This document shows positions 25,781 through 35,082 of a DNA stretch of 64,000 nt, piece by piece. Under the pieces are notes generated by a model that was not told where the DNA came from, did not search any database, and saw only the letters and a program-made list of their open reading frames with translations. Position numbers and translations under genes: made by a program. Each line of letters starts with the position of its first letter. Position 1 is the first letter of the stretch. Source of the DNA: DATARH01 sp036278835 (GTDB lineage Bacteria; Pseudomonadota; Alphaproteobacteria; ATCC43930; CGMCC-115725); the NCBI GenBank assembly GCA_036278835.1, contig DASUKH010000133.1, forward strand, positions 3,904 to 67,903, in the 5' to 3' direction.

Positions 25781-28700
25781 TCAGTCCTCGGCGTCTGCCA
25801 GCGACAAGAGGGTGGCGTTGCCGCCGGCCGCGGTGAGGTCGGCTGAGACGGTGCGCTCGGTGGCAAAGCGAGGCAGATAGCGCGGCCCGCCGGCTTTTGG
25901 CCCGGTCCCGGAGAGCCGCTCGCCGCCGAATGGCTGGGCGCCGACCACGGCCCCGATCATGTTGCGGTTGACGTAAGCGTTGCCGACCCCGAGGCGGCCG
26001 AGGACATGGCGGGTCATATCGTCGATGCGGCTTTGGATGCCGAGCGTCAGCCCGTAGCCGGTCGCCGCGATCTCGTCGATGACCGCGTCGAGCCGGTCGG
26101 CCGGCCAGCGCACGACGTGCAGGATCGGGCCGAACACCTCGCGCTCAAGGCGTCGCGCCGAATCGATCTCAAAGGCGCGCGGCGCAAAAAAGGTGCCGTG
26201 CCCGGTGCCGGCCGGCAGCTTGCATTCGTACTGGAGCGCGCCTTCGCGCGCCATCCGGTCGGCATGAAGCTGCAACGCGCGCCGCGCCTCCTCGTCAATG
26301 ACCGGGCCGACGTCCGTTTCGAGCAGGGCCGGGTCGCCGATCCGCAGCTCGGCCATGGCGCCCGTCAGCATCGTCAGCAGCCGTTCGGCGATATCGCTCT
26401 GGATATAGAGCAGGCGCAATGCCGAGCAGCGCTGGCCGGCGCTGTCGAAGGCCGAAATCAGCACGTCTGCCACGACCTGCTCGGGCAAGGCCGACGAATC
26501 GACGATCATCGCGTTCTGCCCGCCGGTCTCGGCGATCAGCGGCACGATCGGCCCGATGCGCTGCGCCAGCGACAGGTTGATCGCGCGCGCCGTTTCGGTC
26601 GAGCCGGTGAACGCCACCCCGGCGATTCGCGGGTCGGCGACCAGCGCCGCGCCGACCGCGCCGCCGCCCGGCAGCAGATGCAGGACATCGCCTGGAATCC
26701 CCGCCTTCAGCAGGAGACGCACCGCGGCGGCCGCCATCAGTGGGGTCTGCTCGGCCGGCTTGGCGATCGCCGCGTTGCCGGCGGCGAGCGCCGCCGCGAC
26801 CTGGCCGGTGAAGATCGCCAGCGGAAAATTCCACGGCGAGATGCAGGCGAAGACGCCACGCCCGTCGAGCGCCAATTGGTTGCGCTCGCCGGTCGGGCCG
26901 GGCAAGACCTCCGGACGGGCGAAATCGGCGCGCGCCCGGGCCGCGTAATAGCGCAGGAAATCGCACGCCTCGCGTACCTCCGACAGGGCGGCCGGCAGGG
27001 TGCGGCCCCCCTCGCGGACGATCACCGCCATCAGCTCGGCGCGTTCCTGTTCGAACAGGTCGGCGGCGGTTTCGAGGATCGCGGCGCGGGCTTCGGCCGG
27101 GGTGCGATTCCAGGCGGGGGCCGCGGCATCGGCGCGCCGCAGCGCCTCCGTAATGTCTTGCGGCCGGGCTTCGGCGACGGTGCCGATCTGCCGCCGGCGG
27201 TCGCCCGGATCGAACACCGCCGCACCATCGCCCGCCTGTTCGACGCCGCCGACGATCGGCGCGGCCCGCCAAGGCCGGCGCACCGCCTCGGCCAACCCGC
27301 CGCGCAGCGCCGCCAGGGTGCGCGGTTGGGCGAGGTCGAGGCCTCGCGAATTGCGCCGCACCGGCTGGAACAGGTCGCGCGGCAGCGGGATTTTCGGGTG
27401 CGGCTTTTCCGGCAGGCGGGCAAGGGCGGCGATGGGATCGGCGACGATCTCGTCGATCGGCGCCCGCTCGTCGACGATGCGGTTGACGAAGGAGGTGTTG
27501 GCGCCGTTTTCGAGGAGGCGGCGCACCAGGTACGCGAGCAGGTCCTCGTGGCTGCCGACCGGCGCGTAGATGCGGCACGGCCGGTCGAGGCCGCCCTCGC
27601 CGACCACCTGGTCGTAAAGCGCCTCGCCCATGCCGTGGAGGCGCTGGAATTCCCAGTCGCTGCGTCCGCCGGCCAGTTCCAGCACGGCCGCCAGGGTATG
27701 CGCATTGTGAGTCGCGAATTGCGGGTAGAGGACCGGGCCGGCGGCGAGCATCCGCTTCGCACAGGCGAGATAGGAAACGTCGGTCGCGACCTTGCGGGTG
27801 AATACCGGATAGGCATCGACGCCGCGTTCCTGCGCCCGCTTGATCTCGCTGTCCCAATAGGCGCCCTTGACGAGCCGCACCATCAGCCGCCGCCGCGCCC
27901 GCCCCGCCAGATCGGCGAGCCAGTCGACGAGCGGCAAGGCGCGCTTCTGATAGGCCTGCACCGCGAGGCCGAGCCCGTCCCAGCCGGCCAATTCGGGGGC
28001 GAGCGCCAAGGCCTCGACCAAATCGAGCGACAATTCCAGGCGATCGGCCTCCTCGGCGTCGATTGTGAAGCCGATCCCGGCATCGCGCGCCTGCCGCGCC
28101 AGCGCGGCGAGAGCCGGCAGCAATTCGCGCATAATGCGGCCGTGCTGCGCCATCTCGTAGCGCGGGTGGAGCGCCGATAATTTGACCGAAATGCCGGGCG
28201 CATCCGACACCGGCCGGCCGGCCGCCGCCTTGCCGATTGCGGCGATCGCATCGGCGTAGGCGGTACGGTAGCGCTCGGCGTCGGCCATCGTGCGCGCCGC
28301 CTCGCCGAGCATGTCGTAGGAATGGCGATAACCCTGCCGCTCGGCGGCGCGGGCCCGGCCCAGCGCCTCCGCGATCGTGCGGCCGAGGACGAACTGGTCG
28401 GCGAGGATGCGCATCGCTGCGGTCACCGCCTGCCGCCACACCGGCTCGCTCGATCGCGCGATCAGACTGCGCAGCGCGCTGCCGAGATCGGCTTCGCCGC
28501 GATCCGCGCGCAACAGCCTGCCGGTCAGCATCAAGGCCCAGGTCGAGGCGTTGACGAACAACGAGCCGGAGCGGCCGATATGGTGCTGCCAATCGCCGTC
28601 GCCGAGCTTGTCGCGGATCAGCCGGTCGACGGTCTCGGCGTCGGGGATGCGCAATAGCGCCTCGGCGAGGCACATCAGCGCCACCCCTTCGGGCGAGGAC

Positions 28701-28936
28701 AGCGCGTATTCCTGCAGGAAGGCGTCGAGACCGCCCTTGCCGAGCCGCTCGCGGCGCAGTTTGGCGACGAGGGTACGCGCCGTCGTGGCGATGCGCTTGC
28801 GGCCATCGGCCGGGATCGCCGCCAGTTCGAGCAGGCGCGAATCGGCCTCCGCCTCGTCGAGCCGGTGCCAGTCGCGGATCGCCGCCCGCAACGGCATTTC
28901 CGGGGCGGGCGGATCGGAGAAGACGAATGCCGTCAC
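25781..28936 (-). CDS. putA: Bifunctional proline dehydrogenase / L-glutamate gamma-semialdehyde dehydrogenase
   Basis: Oxidises proline to glutamate in two steps on one polypeptide of 1051 residues, with FAD then NAD. An N-terminal helical arm leads into the proline dehydrogenase barrel (about 110-450; ISVKLSALHPRYE, LMVRLVKGAYWDSEIKRAQ). The aldehyde dehydrogenase part follows (about 510-1010), with ETGGQNAMIVDSSALPEQVV and catalytic C837 in AGQRCSALR. There is no ribbon-helix-helix domain, so unlike E. coli PutA it cannot repress its own gene. The GTG start has GGAAGGGA upstream and fits the usual N terminus; an open frame continuing to 29164 is not needed. It lies 71 nt downstream of dnaE2 on the same strand, probably by chance rather than as an operon. 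Confidence 0.95.
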   Translation of the reverse strand: MTAFVFSDPPAPEMPLRAAIRDWHRLDEAEADSRLLELAAIPADGRKRIATTARTLVAKLRRERLGKGGLDAFLQEYALSSPEGVALMCLAEALLRIPDAETVDRLIRDKLGDGDWQHHIGRSGSLFVNASTWALMLTGRLLRADRGEADLGSALRSLIARSSEPVWRQAVTAAMRILADQFVLGRTIAEALGRARAAERQGYRHSYDMLGEAARTMADAERYRTAYADAIAAIGKAAAGRPVSDAPGISVKLSALHPRYEMAQHGRIMRELLPALAALARQARDAGIGFTIDAEEADRLELSLDLVEALALAPELAGWDGLGLAVQAYQKRALPLVDWLADLAGRARRRLMVRLVKGAYWDSEIKRAQERGVDAYPVFTRKVATDVSYLACAKRMLAAGPVLYPQFATHNAHTLAAVLELAGGRSDWEFQRLHGMGEALYDQVVGEGGLDRPCRIYAPVGSHEDLLAYLVRRLLENGANTSFVNRIVDERAPIDEIVADPIAALARLPEKPHPKIPLPRDLFQPVRRNSRGLDLAQPRTLAALRGGLAEAVRRPWRAAPIVGGVEQAGDGAAVFDPGDRRRQIGTVAEARPQDITEALRRADAAAPAWNRTPAEARAAILETAADLFEQERAELMAVIVREGGRTLPAALSEVREACDFLRYYAARARADFARPEVLPGPTGERNQLALDGRGVFACISPWNFPLAIFTGQVAAALAAGNAAIAKPAEQTPLMAAAAVRLLLKAGIPGDVLHLLPGGGAVGAALVADPRIAGVAFTGSTETARAINLSLAQRIGPIVPLIAETGGQNAMIVDSSALPEQVVADVLISAFDSAGQRCSALRLLYIQSDIAERLLTMLTGAMAELRIGDPALLETDVGPVIDEEARRALQLHADRMAREGALQYECKLPAGTGHGTFFAPRAFEIDSARRLEREVFGPILHVVRWPADRLDAVIDEIAATGYGLTLGIQSRIDDMTRHVLGRLGVGNAYVNRNMIGAVVGAQPFGGERLSGTGPKAGGPRYLPRFATERTVSADLTAAGGNATLLSLADAED

Positions 28937-29512
28937 GGGTTCCCTTCCGGCGCGTGCACAGAGGACGGCCGGTCTATAATGTAGGTTCGCCGCGTCGCAA
29001 TCGCAGATCAGCGGAAATCCCGGCTCTGGATGACGAGGGCGCGCCGCGTCGGTTTTTCGCCGCCGGTGCGCTCGCGCAGGCTGTTGAGGCGCGCCGTCCA
29101 GTCCTTCAGGTCGTCGGCTACGATGTGGATGACGCTCTCCTCGCGCTGCAGCCGGCCGCGGCAATAAAGAAGGGTGGCGCCGAGCGCGGCGCGGCGGAAG
29201 CGTTCCAGCACATCGGGCCAGACGATCAGGTTGGCGATGCCGGTCTCGTCTTCGAGGGTGATGAACACAACGCCGTTGGCGCTGCCCGGGCGCTGGCGGA
29301 TCAGCACGAGGCCGGCGATCGCCACCCGCTTCCCGACCGGCAGGGTGGCTAGGTCGCGAGCGGCGGCCAGTCCCTCCCGCGCCAGTTCGGCGCGCAGAAA
29401 GGCCAGCGGGTGCCGCTTCAGGGTCAGCCCGAGCGTGCCGTAATCCTCGACCACATGCTCGCCCAACGGCATCTCCGGCAGCAGCGCCGCGGCAATGGCT
29501 TCGCTCTCTTCC

Positions 29513-29566
29513 TTGCCACCCCGGCCTTCTTTGTCACCCCGGTCTTCTTTGTCACCCCGGCGAAGG
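29513..29566 (-). repeat. Three in-frame tandem 18-bp repeats in dnaE2
   Basis: Units at 29513-29530, 29531-29548 and 29549-29566 share TTG(T/C)CACCCCGG and then diverge slightly. They are read as a charged six-residue repeat (KEDRGD, KEGRGG, KEESEA) and run into the palindromic element at 29551-29630, suggesting slippage duplication of its left end. Confidence 0.75.
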
Positions 29567-29630
29567 CCGGGGTCCATGCCCGAACCAATCGGGGAACGGA
29601 TCGGTGGGTCCCGGCCTTCGCCGGGATGAC
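29551..29630. repeat. Palindromic repeat inside dnaE2 (copy 1)
   Basis: Outer arms GTCACCCCGGCGAAGGCCGG and CCGGCCTTCGCCGGGATGAC, the same family as 17-96 and 39476-39554. It is read through in frame in the C-terminal part of DnaE2 as a hydrophilic insert containing MDPGLRRGDK. Confidence 0.85.
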
Positions 29631-29892
29631 GAATTGCTGAATTTGAGAACAATGGCAGCGGCGCCTCGCCGAGCGCCTTCGCCTCCCACAGGCCGCGACG
29701 GCGGTCGAGGCCCAGCGAGCGCAGCGCGTCGGCCGCGGCAAGGCGTTCCAGGGCGGCGCGGCCGAGGCCGCTCCTTCGCCACAGATCGCCGACATCGCGG
29801 TAGCCGCCGCCGCGCGCCGCCACCAGCCGCCCGGCATCCGCCTCGGCCAGTCCCTTGACCTGACGCAGGCCGAGGCGCAGCGCCATTCCTTT

Positions 29893-30020
29893 GTCATCCC
29901 GGCGAAAGCCGGGATCCATGGCTGTGCCAGGCTCCGCCCTCGAGTGCCGCGGCTGCACCGGGGGGCAATCGGCAACGAGGTGCCAGCTGAAAGATGGCTC
30001 CCGGCCTTCGCCGGGATGAC
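29893..30020. repeat. Palindromic repeat inside dnaE2 (copy 2)
   Basis: GTCATCCCGGCGAAAGCCGG at the left and CCGGCCTTCGCCGGGATGAC at the right, 128 nt in total. The stretch adds about 43 residues to DnaE2, including MDPGFRRDDK, without breaking the frame. The insert separates two conserved blocks (the one ending in SDWDCTLEP and the one beginning LRLGLRQVKGL). Confidence 0.85.
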
Positions 30021-31591
30021 GATCATCTAGAGGCGTCAACGGCTCCAGCGTGCAGTCCCAGTCGCTGAAATTGACATCGACGGGAAGCACCACGACGCCA
30101 TGCTCGCGCGCGTCGCGCACGATCTGGGCCGGTGCGTAGAACCCCATCGGCTGTGCATTGAGCAGGGCGCAGGCGAAAACGTCGGGGTGGAAGCGCTTGA
30201 TCCAGGCCGAGACATAGACGAGGAGCGCAAAGCTCGCGGCATGGCTTTCCGGGAAGCCGTAGGTACCGAACCCCTCAATCTGGTCGAAGCAGCGGGTGGC
30301 GAAGTCGCGCGTGTAGCCGTTCTTCAGCATGCCGGCGACGAACTTGTCCCGAAAGAGGTGGATGTCGCCGTTGCGCTTGAAGGTGGCCATCGCGCGCCGC
30401 AATCGGTCGGCCTCCTCAGGGGCGAACCCGGCGCCGACGATCGCGATCTTCATCGCCTGCTCCTGGAAGAGCGGCACCCCCAATGTCTTGCCGAGCACCC
30501 GGCGCAATTCCTCGGAAGGGTACGCGACCGGCTCCTTTCCCGAGCGGCGGCGCAGATACGGGTGCACCATGTCGCCCTGGATCGGCCCCGGCCGCACGAT
30601 CGCGACCTCGATGACGAGGTCGTAGAATTCGCGCGGGCGTAGGCGCGGCAGCATCGTCATCTGGGCGCGGCTCTCGACCTGGAAGACGCCCAAGGAATCG
30701 GCCCGGCTCAGCATCTCGTACACTTCGGGCCGCTCGGCCGGCACCGAGTCCAGGTCGTAATGATGTCCGTAGTGCTGCGCGATCAGGGAAAAGGCCTTGC
30801 GGATGCAGGTCAGCATGCCGAGCGCCAGGATGTCGATCTTGAGAATCCCGAGCGCGTCGAGGTCGTCCTTGTCCCATTCGATGACGGTGCGGTCTTCCAT
30901 CGCCGCGTTCTCGATCGGCACCAGCTCGCTGAGCGGGCCGCGGGTGATGACAAAGCCGCCGACATGCTGCGACAGGTGGCGCGGAAAGCCGATCAGCCGG
31001 GCGGCGAGGTCGAGCGCGAGGCGCAGGGTGCGGTCGGCGGGGTCGAGCCCCGCTTCGCGCACCCGATCCTCAGCGATCGCCTCGTTCGACCAGCCCCAGA
31101 CGATGCCGGCGAGCGCCGCGACGGTATCGACCGACAGCCCCATGACCTTGCCAACCTCGCGGATCGCGCCGCGCGCGCGGTAGCAGATCACCGTGGCGGC
31201 GAGGCCGGCGCGGTCGCGGCCGTATTTGCCGTAGATGTACTGGATCACCTCCTCGCGCCGCTCGTGCTCGAAATCGACGTCGATGTCAGGCGGCTCGTTG
31301 CGGGCGGCGCTGATGAAGCGCTCGAACAGCACGTCGATGCGGGTCGGATCGACCGCGGTGATGCCGAGGCAGTAGCACACCGCCGAATTGGCCGCCGAGC
31401 CGCGCCCCTGGCACAGGATGCCGCGGCTCCGGGCGAACGCGACGATGTCGTGCACGGTCAGGAAATAGCGGGCGTAATCGAGCCGCTCGATCAGCGCCAG
31501 CTCATGCTCGAGGAGGGCGCAGATCCTGTCGGGGACGGCATCCTTCTCCTCAAAAGAAGAACCCTCTTTCCCTTCCGGTTCCTTAAAAAAA

Positions 31592-31616
31592 CCCTCTCCC
31601 CCACTGGGGGAGAGGG
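31592..31616. repeat. Hairpin repeat CCCTCTCCCCC inside dnaE2
   Basis: CCCTCTCCCCC-ACT-GGGGGAGAGGG, arms of 11 nt, read in frame as part of an insert (STPQKENSLSPSGGEGFF...) between the PHP-palm segments of DnaE2. The same repeat type occurs in imuB at 33158-33184. Confidence 0.8.
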
Positions 31617-32924
31617 AGTTTTCCTTTTGGGGGGTGGAGGCCAACTTCTCCCTTGCCCCGTTCCAAACCAGCCGGGCGAGGCGCTGCTGCGGCGTCATGC
31701 CGTCCGGCACCAGCTCTTCGGGATATTCGTAGCGCAGCTCGTCGAGGCTGAACCGGCAGCGTTCGACGATTTCGAGCGTGCGGGCGAGCGCGTCCTCGTG
31801 GCCGCGGAACAGCCGCGCCATCTCGGCGGCCGCCTTCAGGTGGCGCTCGGCATTGGCGGCGAGACGGAACCCGGCCTCGGCGATCGTGCAATGCTCGCGG
31901 ATGCAGGTCACGACATCCTGCAGCGGGCGCCGCTCGGGGCTGTGGTAGAGCACGTCGTTGACTGCGACGAGCGGCAGCCCGCTCTCTTCCGCCAGGGCGG
32001 CGAGCGCGGCCAGCCGCATTGCGTCGTCGCCGCGATAGAGATGATGCGCGGCGAGATAGGCCCGGCCGGGAAATCGGCGGCGAGGCGCGGCACCAATTCC
32101 GTGGACAACGCGATGACGATCAGCCCCTCGCCCTGCGCCGCGACATCGGCGTAAGCGAGGCGGCATTCGCCTTTCGGGGCGCGGCGGCGGCCCAAGGTCA
32201 GGAGGCGGGTCAGCCTGCCGTAAGCGGCGCGGTGCTGCGGATAGAGGAGCAGGCTGGTGCCGTCTTCGAGATCGAGCCGCGCCCCGACGACGAGGCGGAT
32301 GCCGACGGTTTTGGCGGCATGATGCGCGCGCACGACGCCGGCGAGGCTGTTGCGGTCGGCGATCGCGATCGCCCGGTGGCCGAGCGCCGCCGCGGCCAGC
32401 ACCAATTCGTCGGGATGCGAGGCGCCGCGCAGGAACGAGAAATTGCTGGTGACCTGCAACTCGGCATAGCCGGGTTCGGTTTCCGGACGGTATGCCCCGC
32501 CATCGTCGTCGAATACCGGCGTCCGCGCCTTTCCGGGCGGACCGGCGCTGCCCGAGCCGATCGTGCGGGACAGCCTGTCGAAGGCCTTTGGCGGAAGGTC
32601 GGGCATCAGGCAAAGAGGCCGTGCAGGAACCAGCGCGGTGGCGGCTCCCCGGGCAGGCCGGCGCGGAACAGCCAGAACCGCCGGCCCTCGTCGTCCTCGA
32701 CCCGGTAATAGTCGCGGATCGCGTCGGGAGAGGCCACGCGGTCTTCGGTCCACCACTCCTCGGCGAGGCGCTCGGGACCATCGGCCCGGCAGACCCGATG
32801 AGAACGGCGGCGCCAGGTAAAACGAAAGGGCGGATCGTCGGGCAGCAGCCACGCCGCCGCGATCGGCTCGGGCGGGTCGAACAGCCGAATGGGCCGCGGC
32901 GGTTTGCGCGGCAACTCTTCTACT

Positions 32925-33019
32925 GTCATTCCGGGGTGCCGCGCAGCGGCGAACCCGGAACCCATTTTCCAGAGGCCGGTGTTCATGGGTTCCGGGCTCG
33001 CGCCGCGCCCCGGAATGAC
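32925..33019. repeat. Palindromic repeat, GTCATTCCGG family, inside imuB
   Basis: Starts GTCATTCCGGGGTGCCGCGC and ends GCGCCCCGGAATGAC; inner arms GGAACCCAT / ATGGGTTCC are also inverted. It is translated in frame in the ImuB C-terminal region as an insert containing EPMNTGLWKMGSGFAAARH. The intergenic relative is at 21133-21172. Confidence 0.85.
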
Positions 33020-33157
33020 GTCGATCGGGGCATATACCGCGGCGCGCTCGGGGATATGGCTTTGCCGCAACTCGATGCGCGACAGCGCCATCGACCCGAG
33101 CCGCGTGCCGAGGCGGTCGATGAGCGGCGCAAGGGCGCTCCAGTCATCGCCGTTACC

Positions 33158-33184
33158 CCCTCTCCCCCCATTGGGGGGAGAGGG
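33158..33184. repeat. Hairpin repeat CCCTCTCCCCCC at the imuB frame break
   Basis: Two perfect 12-nt arms with the loop ATT. The reading frame of imuB changes within or right next to this element, whose G6/G5 runs are natural indel hotspots both in vivo and in sequencing. Confidence 0.85.
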
Positions 33185-34192
33185 TTATCGCAGAACGGGC
33201 GAAGATGCCCGATGCCTATCTGCTCCGGCTCGAGCGGTTCGGCGGCGTAGAGCGCGAGAATCATGTCCTCGACCCCGAGCCCCGGATCAACCGTCTCGAG
33301 CCGCGCCGCGAACAGCCCGGCGAGGTGGCGCGGGTCGCGGGTCGGCCGGGCGGTGCCGAGGCGGATCTGCTCGACCCGGCCGTCAACCCGGTGAAAGGCG
33401 AGGCCGAGCCGGCGCGCCCCCAGCCCCTCGCGCTCGAGTCGCGCCGCCAGATCGGCGGCCAGACGCTCGATGGCGCGGGCGAGGTCGGCCGGGTCGGCAA
33501 TCGGCTCGGCAAAGCTGAGCCGCACCCGCCGTTCCGGGGTTTCACACAATGGCGACAGCGGCTCCGGCACGGCGGCGAGCGCCTGGTCGAGGCGACGCGC
33601 CACGCCGTCGCCGAAGCGGCGGGCGAGCGCATCACGCGGCATCGGGTAAAGATCGCCGACCCGCCTGAGCCCGACCCGGCGCAGCCCGGCGACGGTCGCC
33701 GGATCGAGCCTCAACGCCTCGACCGGCAGCGGCGCCAAGACCGACCGTTCCTCATCCGGCGCCGGCAGGGCCGGTCCGCCGCCGCCGGCGAAGCGCGCCA
33801 AGGCCCAGGCGGCGCCCAAGGTGCCGGCAACCGCGATGCGGTGCCCGATCCCCTGGCGGGCGAGGCGGGCCGCCAGATCGGCGGCGAGGCCGGGTTCGCC
33901 GCCCCACAGATGGGCGCAACCGGTGATCTCGACCCTGACCCCGTCGGCGCCGCCCCCTGAGTGAAAATCAGGCGCCGTCCACGGGCTGTAGCGGGTGCAC
34001 CATTCGGCGAGCCGGGCGAGCGCGGCGGCATCGACCTCGGGCGCCGCCGGCATTGTCGCGAGGCGGGGCACGAACGACAGGGCATCCGCCAGTTTCATGC
34101 CGGGGGCGAGCCCGGCCGCCGCGGCGTGGCCGTTGACCGTGGCGAGCAGGCGGCGCCCCTCGGACAGGGCCACCGTCGCGAACGGCGCCGCC

Positions 34193-34972
34193 TCAACCGG
34201 CGCGGCGCAATGGCGCGCTGCCGCCGCCGCCCGGCGCAGCCGGTCGATCGGCCAGTCCGGCAGAAACAGATACATGACCCGTCGCATCGGCGACCTCTAT
34301 TTCCCACACGTCCGGCCGGCCGCCGCGCACCCGCAGCAACTCGACCCGCCAGCGCGGCCGGCCGAGTCCGAGGCCGAGGCCCCATCCAAGTCGCAGGGGC
34401 GCCGAGGGCAGCGCGCCGATCCGCCAGCGGGTGACGGCGGCGCCGGGGCGCGCCCGCTCGGCCGATGCCTCGGCGGCCGAGCGCCAGCGGCGCAGCACCA
34501 GGAGGGTGATGCCGGAGCGCTCGGCGGCGAGCTGCAGCCGGCGCCCGGCCACCATCGAGAGCCGCCCGATTTCGCCGACCGCCGCGGCGAGGCCCGGCAT
34601 GCGCAGCCCCTCTTCGAGCGCCCACAGCACCTCCTCGTCGCGCGACGCGGCGACCAGCACGAGGCGGGCCGGGTCGAGCCCGTGCGCGGCGAGGCCCGGA
34701 CCGTACAAATCCGGCCGCTTCTGGCACCACAGCACCGGCCCACCCCCCAGCCGCGCCAAAATCCCGGCGATAAACCCGCAAGCAACGGCGCCGTCCTCCT
34801 CGTCGCCGCCAACCCCGAGGAATTCGTGCAGCGCCCCGAGCGCGAGGCCACGGCCGGGCAGCGCGGCGTCGATCGCGGCGACACCGAATGGCAGCACGCC
34901 GTGCCGGACCGGCCGCTCCAGCCGGGCGATCCGGTCGCGCAACGCGTCGAGGGTGGCGGCGCGGGAGGACAT
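34193..34972 (-). CDS. imuA: ImuA (RecA-like mutasome subunit)
   Basis: SOS mutagenesis accessory protein of 259 residues, a RecA/SulA-like fold that inhibits RecA and recruits ImuB. It shows HGVLPFGVAAIDAALPGRGL near the N terminus, ALHEFLGVGGDEEDGAVACG where RecA has its Walker A region, a central VLVAASRDEEVLWALEEGLR and the family ending WEIEVADATGHVSVSAGLADR. It overlaps imuB by 95 nt in another frame; the last 19 residues or so beyond ADRP are unconserved. It is the first gene of the imuA-imuB-dnaE2 operon and has a LexA-type box at 35001-35015, 29 nt before its ATG. Unlike its two partners it shows no frame break. Confidence 0.92.
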   Translation of the reverse strand: MSSRAATLDALRDRIARLERPVRHGVLPFGVAAIDAALPGRGLALGALHEFLGVGGDEEDGAVACGFIAGILARLGGGPVLWCQKRPDLYGPGLAAHGLDPARLVLVAASRDEEVLWALEEGLRMPGLAAAVGEIGRLSMVAGRRLQLAAERSGITLLVLRRWRSAAEASAERARPGAAVTRWRIGALPSAPLRLGWGLGLGLGRPRWRVELLRVRGGRPDVWEIEVADATGHVSVSAGLADRPAAPGGGGSAPLRRAG

Positions 34973-35000
34973 GTCGTCGAAACACCGTCCAATCGATAAT

Positions 35001-35015
35001 GTTTCCTTTTTGTTC
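35001..35015 (-). promoter_or_regulatory. LexA (SOS) box of the imuA-imuB-dnaE2 operon
   Basis: GTTT-CCTTTTT-GTTC on the plus strand is one base from the alphaproteobacterial LexA direct repeat GTTC-N7-GTTC. Its position immediately ahead of imuA is where SOS boxes lie in Caulobacter and rhizobia. The box is in the 110-nt gap shared with the divergent pyrE gene. Confidence 0.75.
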
Positions 35016-35082
35016 TTTTTTCCCGGCCTGTCAATCCCGTCCGAATCGGTGATTGCCGCCGGCTTTTGCGGTAGGATGCCGC

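Larger units (their letters stand above)
29008..32606 (-). pseudogene. dnaE2: Error-prone DNA polymerase DnaE2/ImuC, apparent frameshift
   Basis: C-family polymerase of the SOS mutasome, which extends past DNA lesions with ImuA and ImuB. The N-terminal PHP domain (YAELQVTSNFSFLRGASHPD) is encoded in one frame from the ATG at 32606. From about 32059-32070 the homology continues in another frame (GRAYLAAHHLYRGDD), as if one base were missing: TTC CCN GGC CGG is read where TTCCCGGCCGG stands. Downstream are the catalytic PDIDVDFEHE motif and the thumb, fingers and OB region up to the end. If repaired, the protein would have about 1199 residues, roughly 100 more than usual. Most of the surplus is three palindromic repeats inserted in frame (31592-31616, 29893-30020, 29551-29630). 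The ATG overlaps the imuB stop (TGATG). Confidence 0.88.
32606..34287 (-). pseudogene. imuB: DNA polymerase Y family protein ImuB, apparent frameshift
   Basis: Y-family-like subunit of the mutasome that normally binds the beta clamp and bridges ImuA and DnaE2. The N-terminal 380 or so residues (MYLFLPDWPIDRLRR ... VEITGCAHLWGGE, then VGLRRVGDLYPMPRDALARRFG) are in one frame from the ATG at 34287. Just after EQIGIGHLRPF the gene enters a perfect 27-nt hairpin repeat (33158-33184), and the conserved C-terminal part (GDDWSALAPLIDRLGTRLG, then FRAGLPGEPPPRWFLHGLFA) continues in another frame. One extra G in the G5 run (33156-33160, C on the plus strand) would restore it. A second palindrome (32925-33019) is read in frame further on. 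Without repair the product ends after 434 residues with a nonsense tail and no C terminus. Confidence 0.85.

Noticed and set aside
26006..28180. A 724-codon plus-strand open frame opposite putA
   Set aside because: It mirrors the third-position GC of putA; no recognisable domain and no ribosome site.
29008..32781. Reading dnaE2 as one continuous 1257-residue frame
   Set aside because: The first 240 or so residues of that frame are Arg/Pro-rich nonsense; the real PHP domain lies in the neighbouring frame, which shows a frameshift rather than an extended protein.
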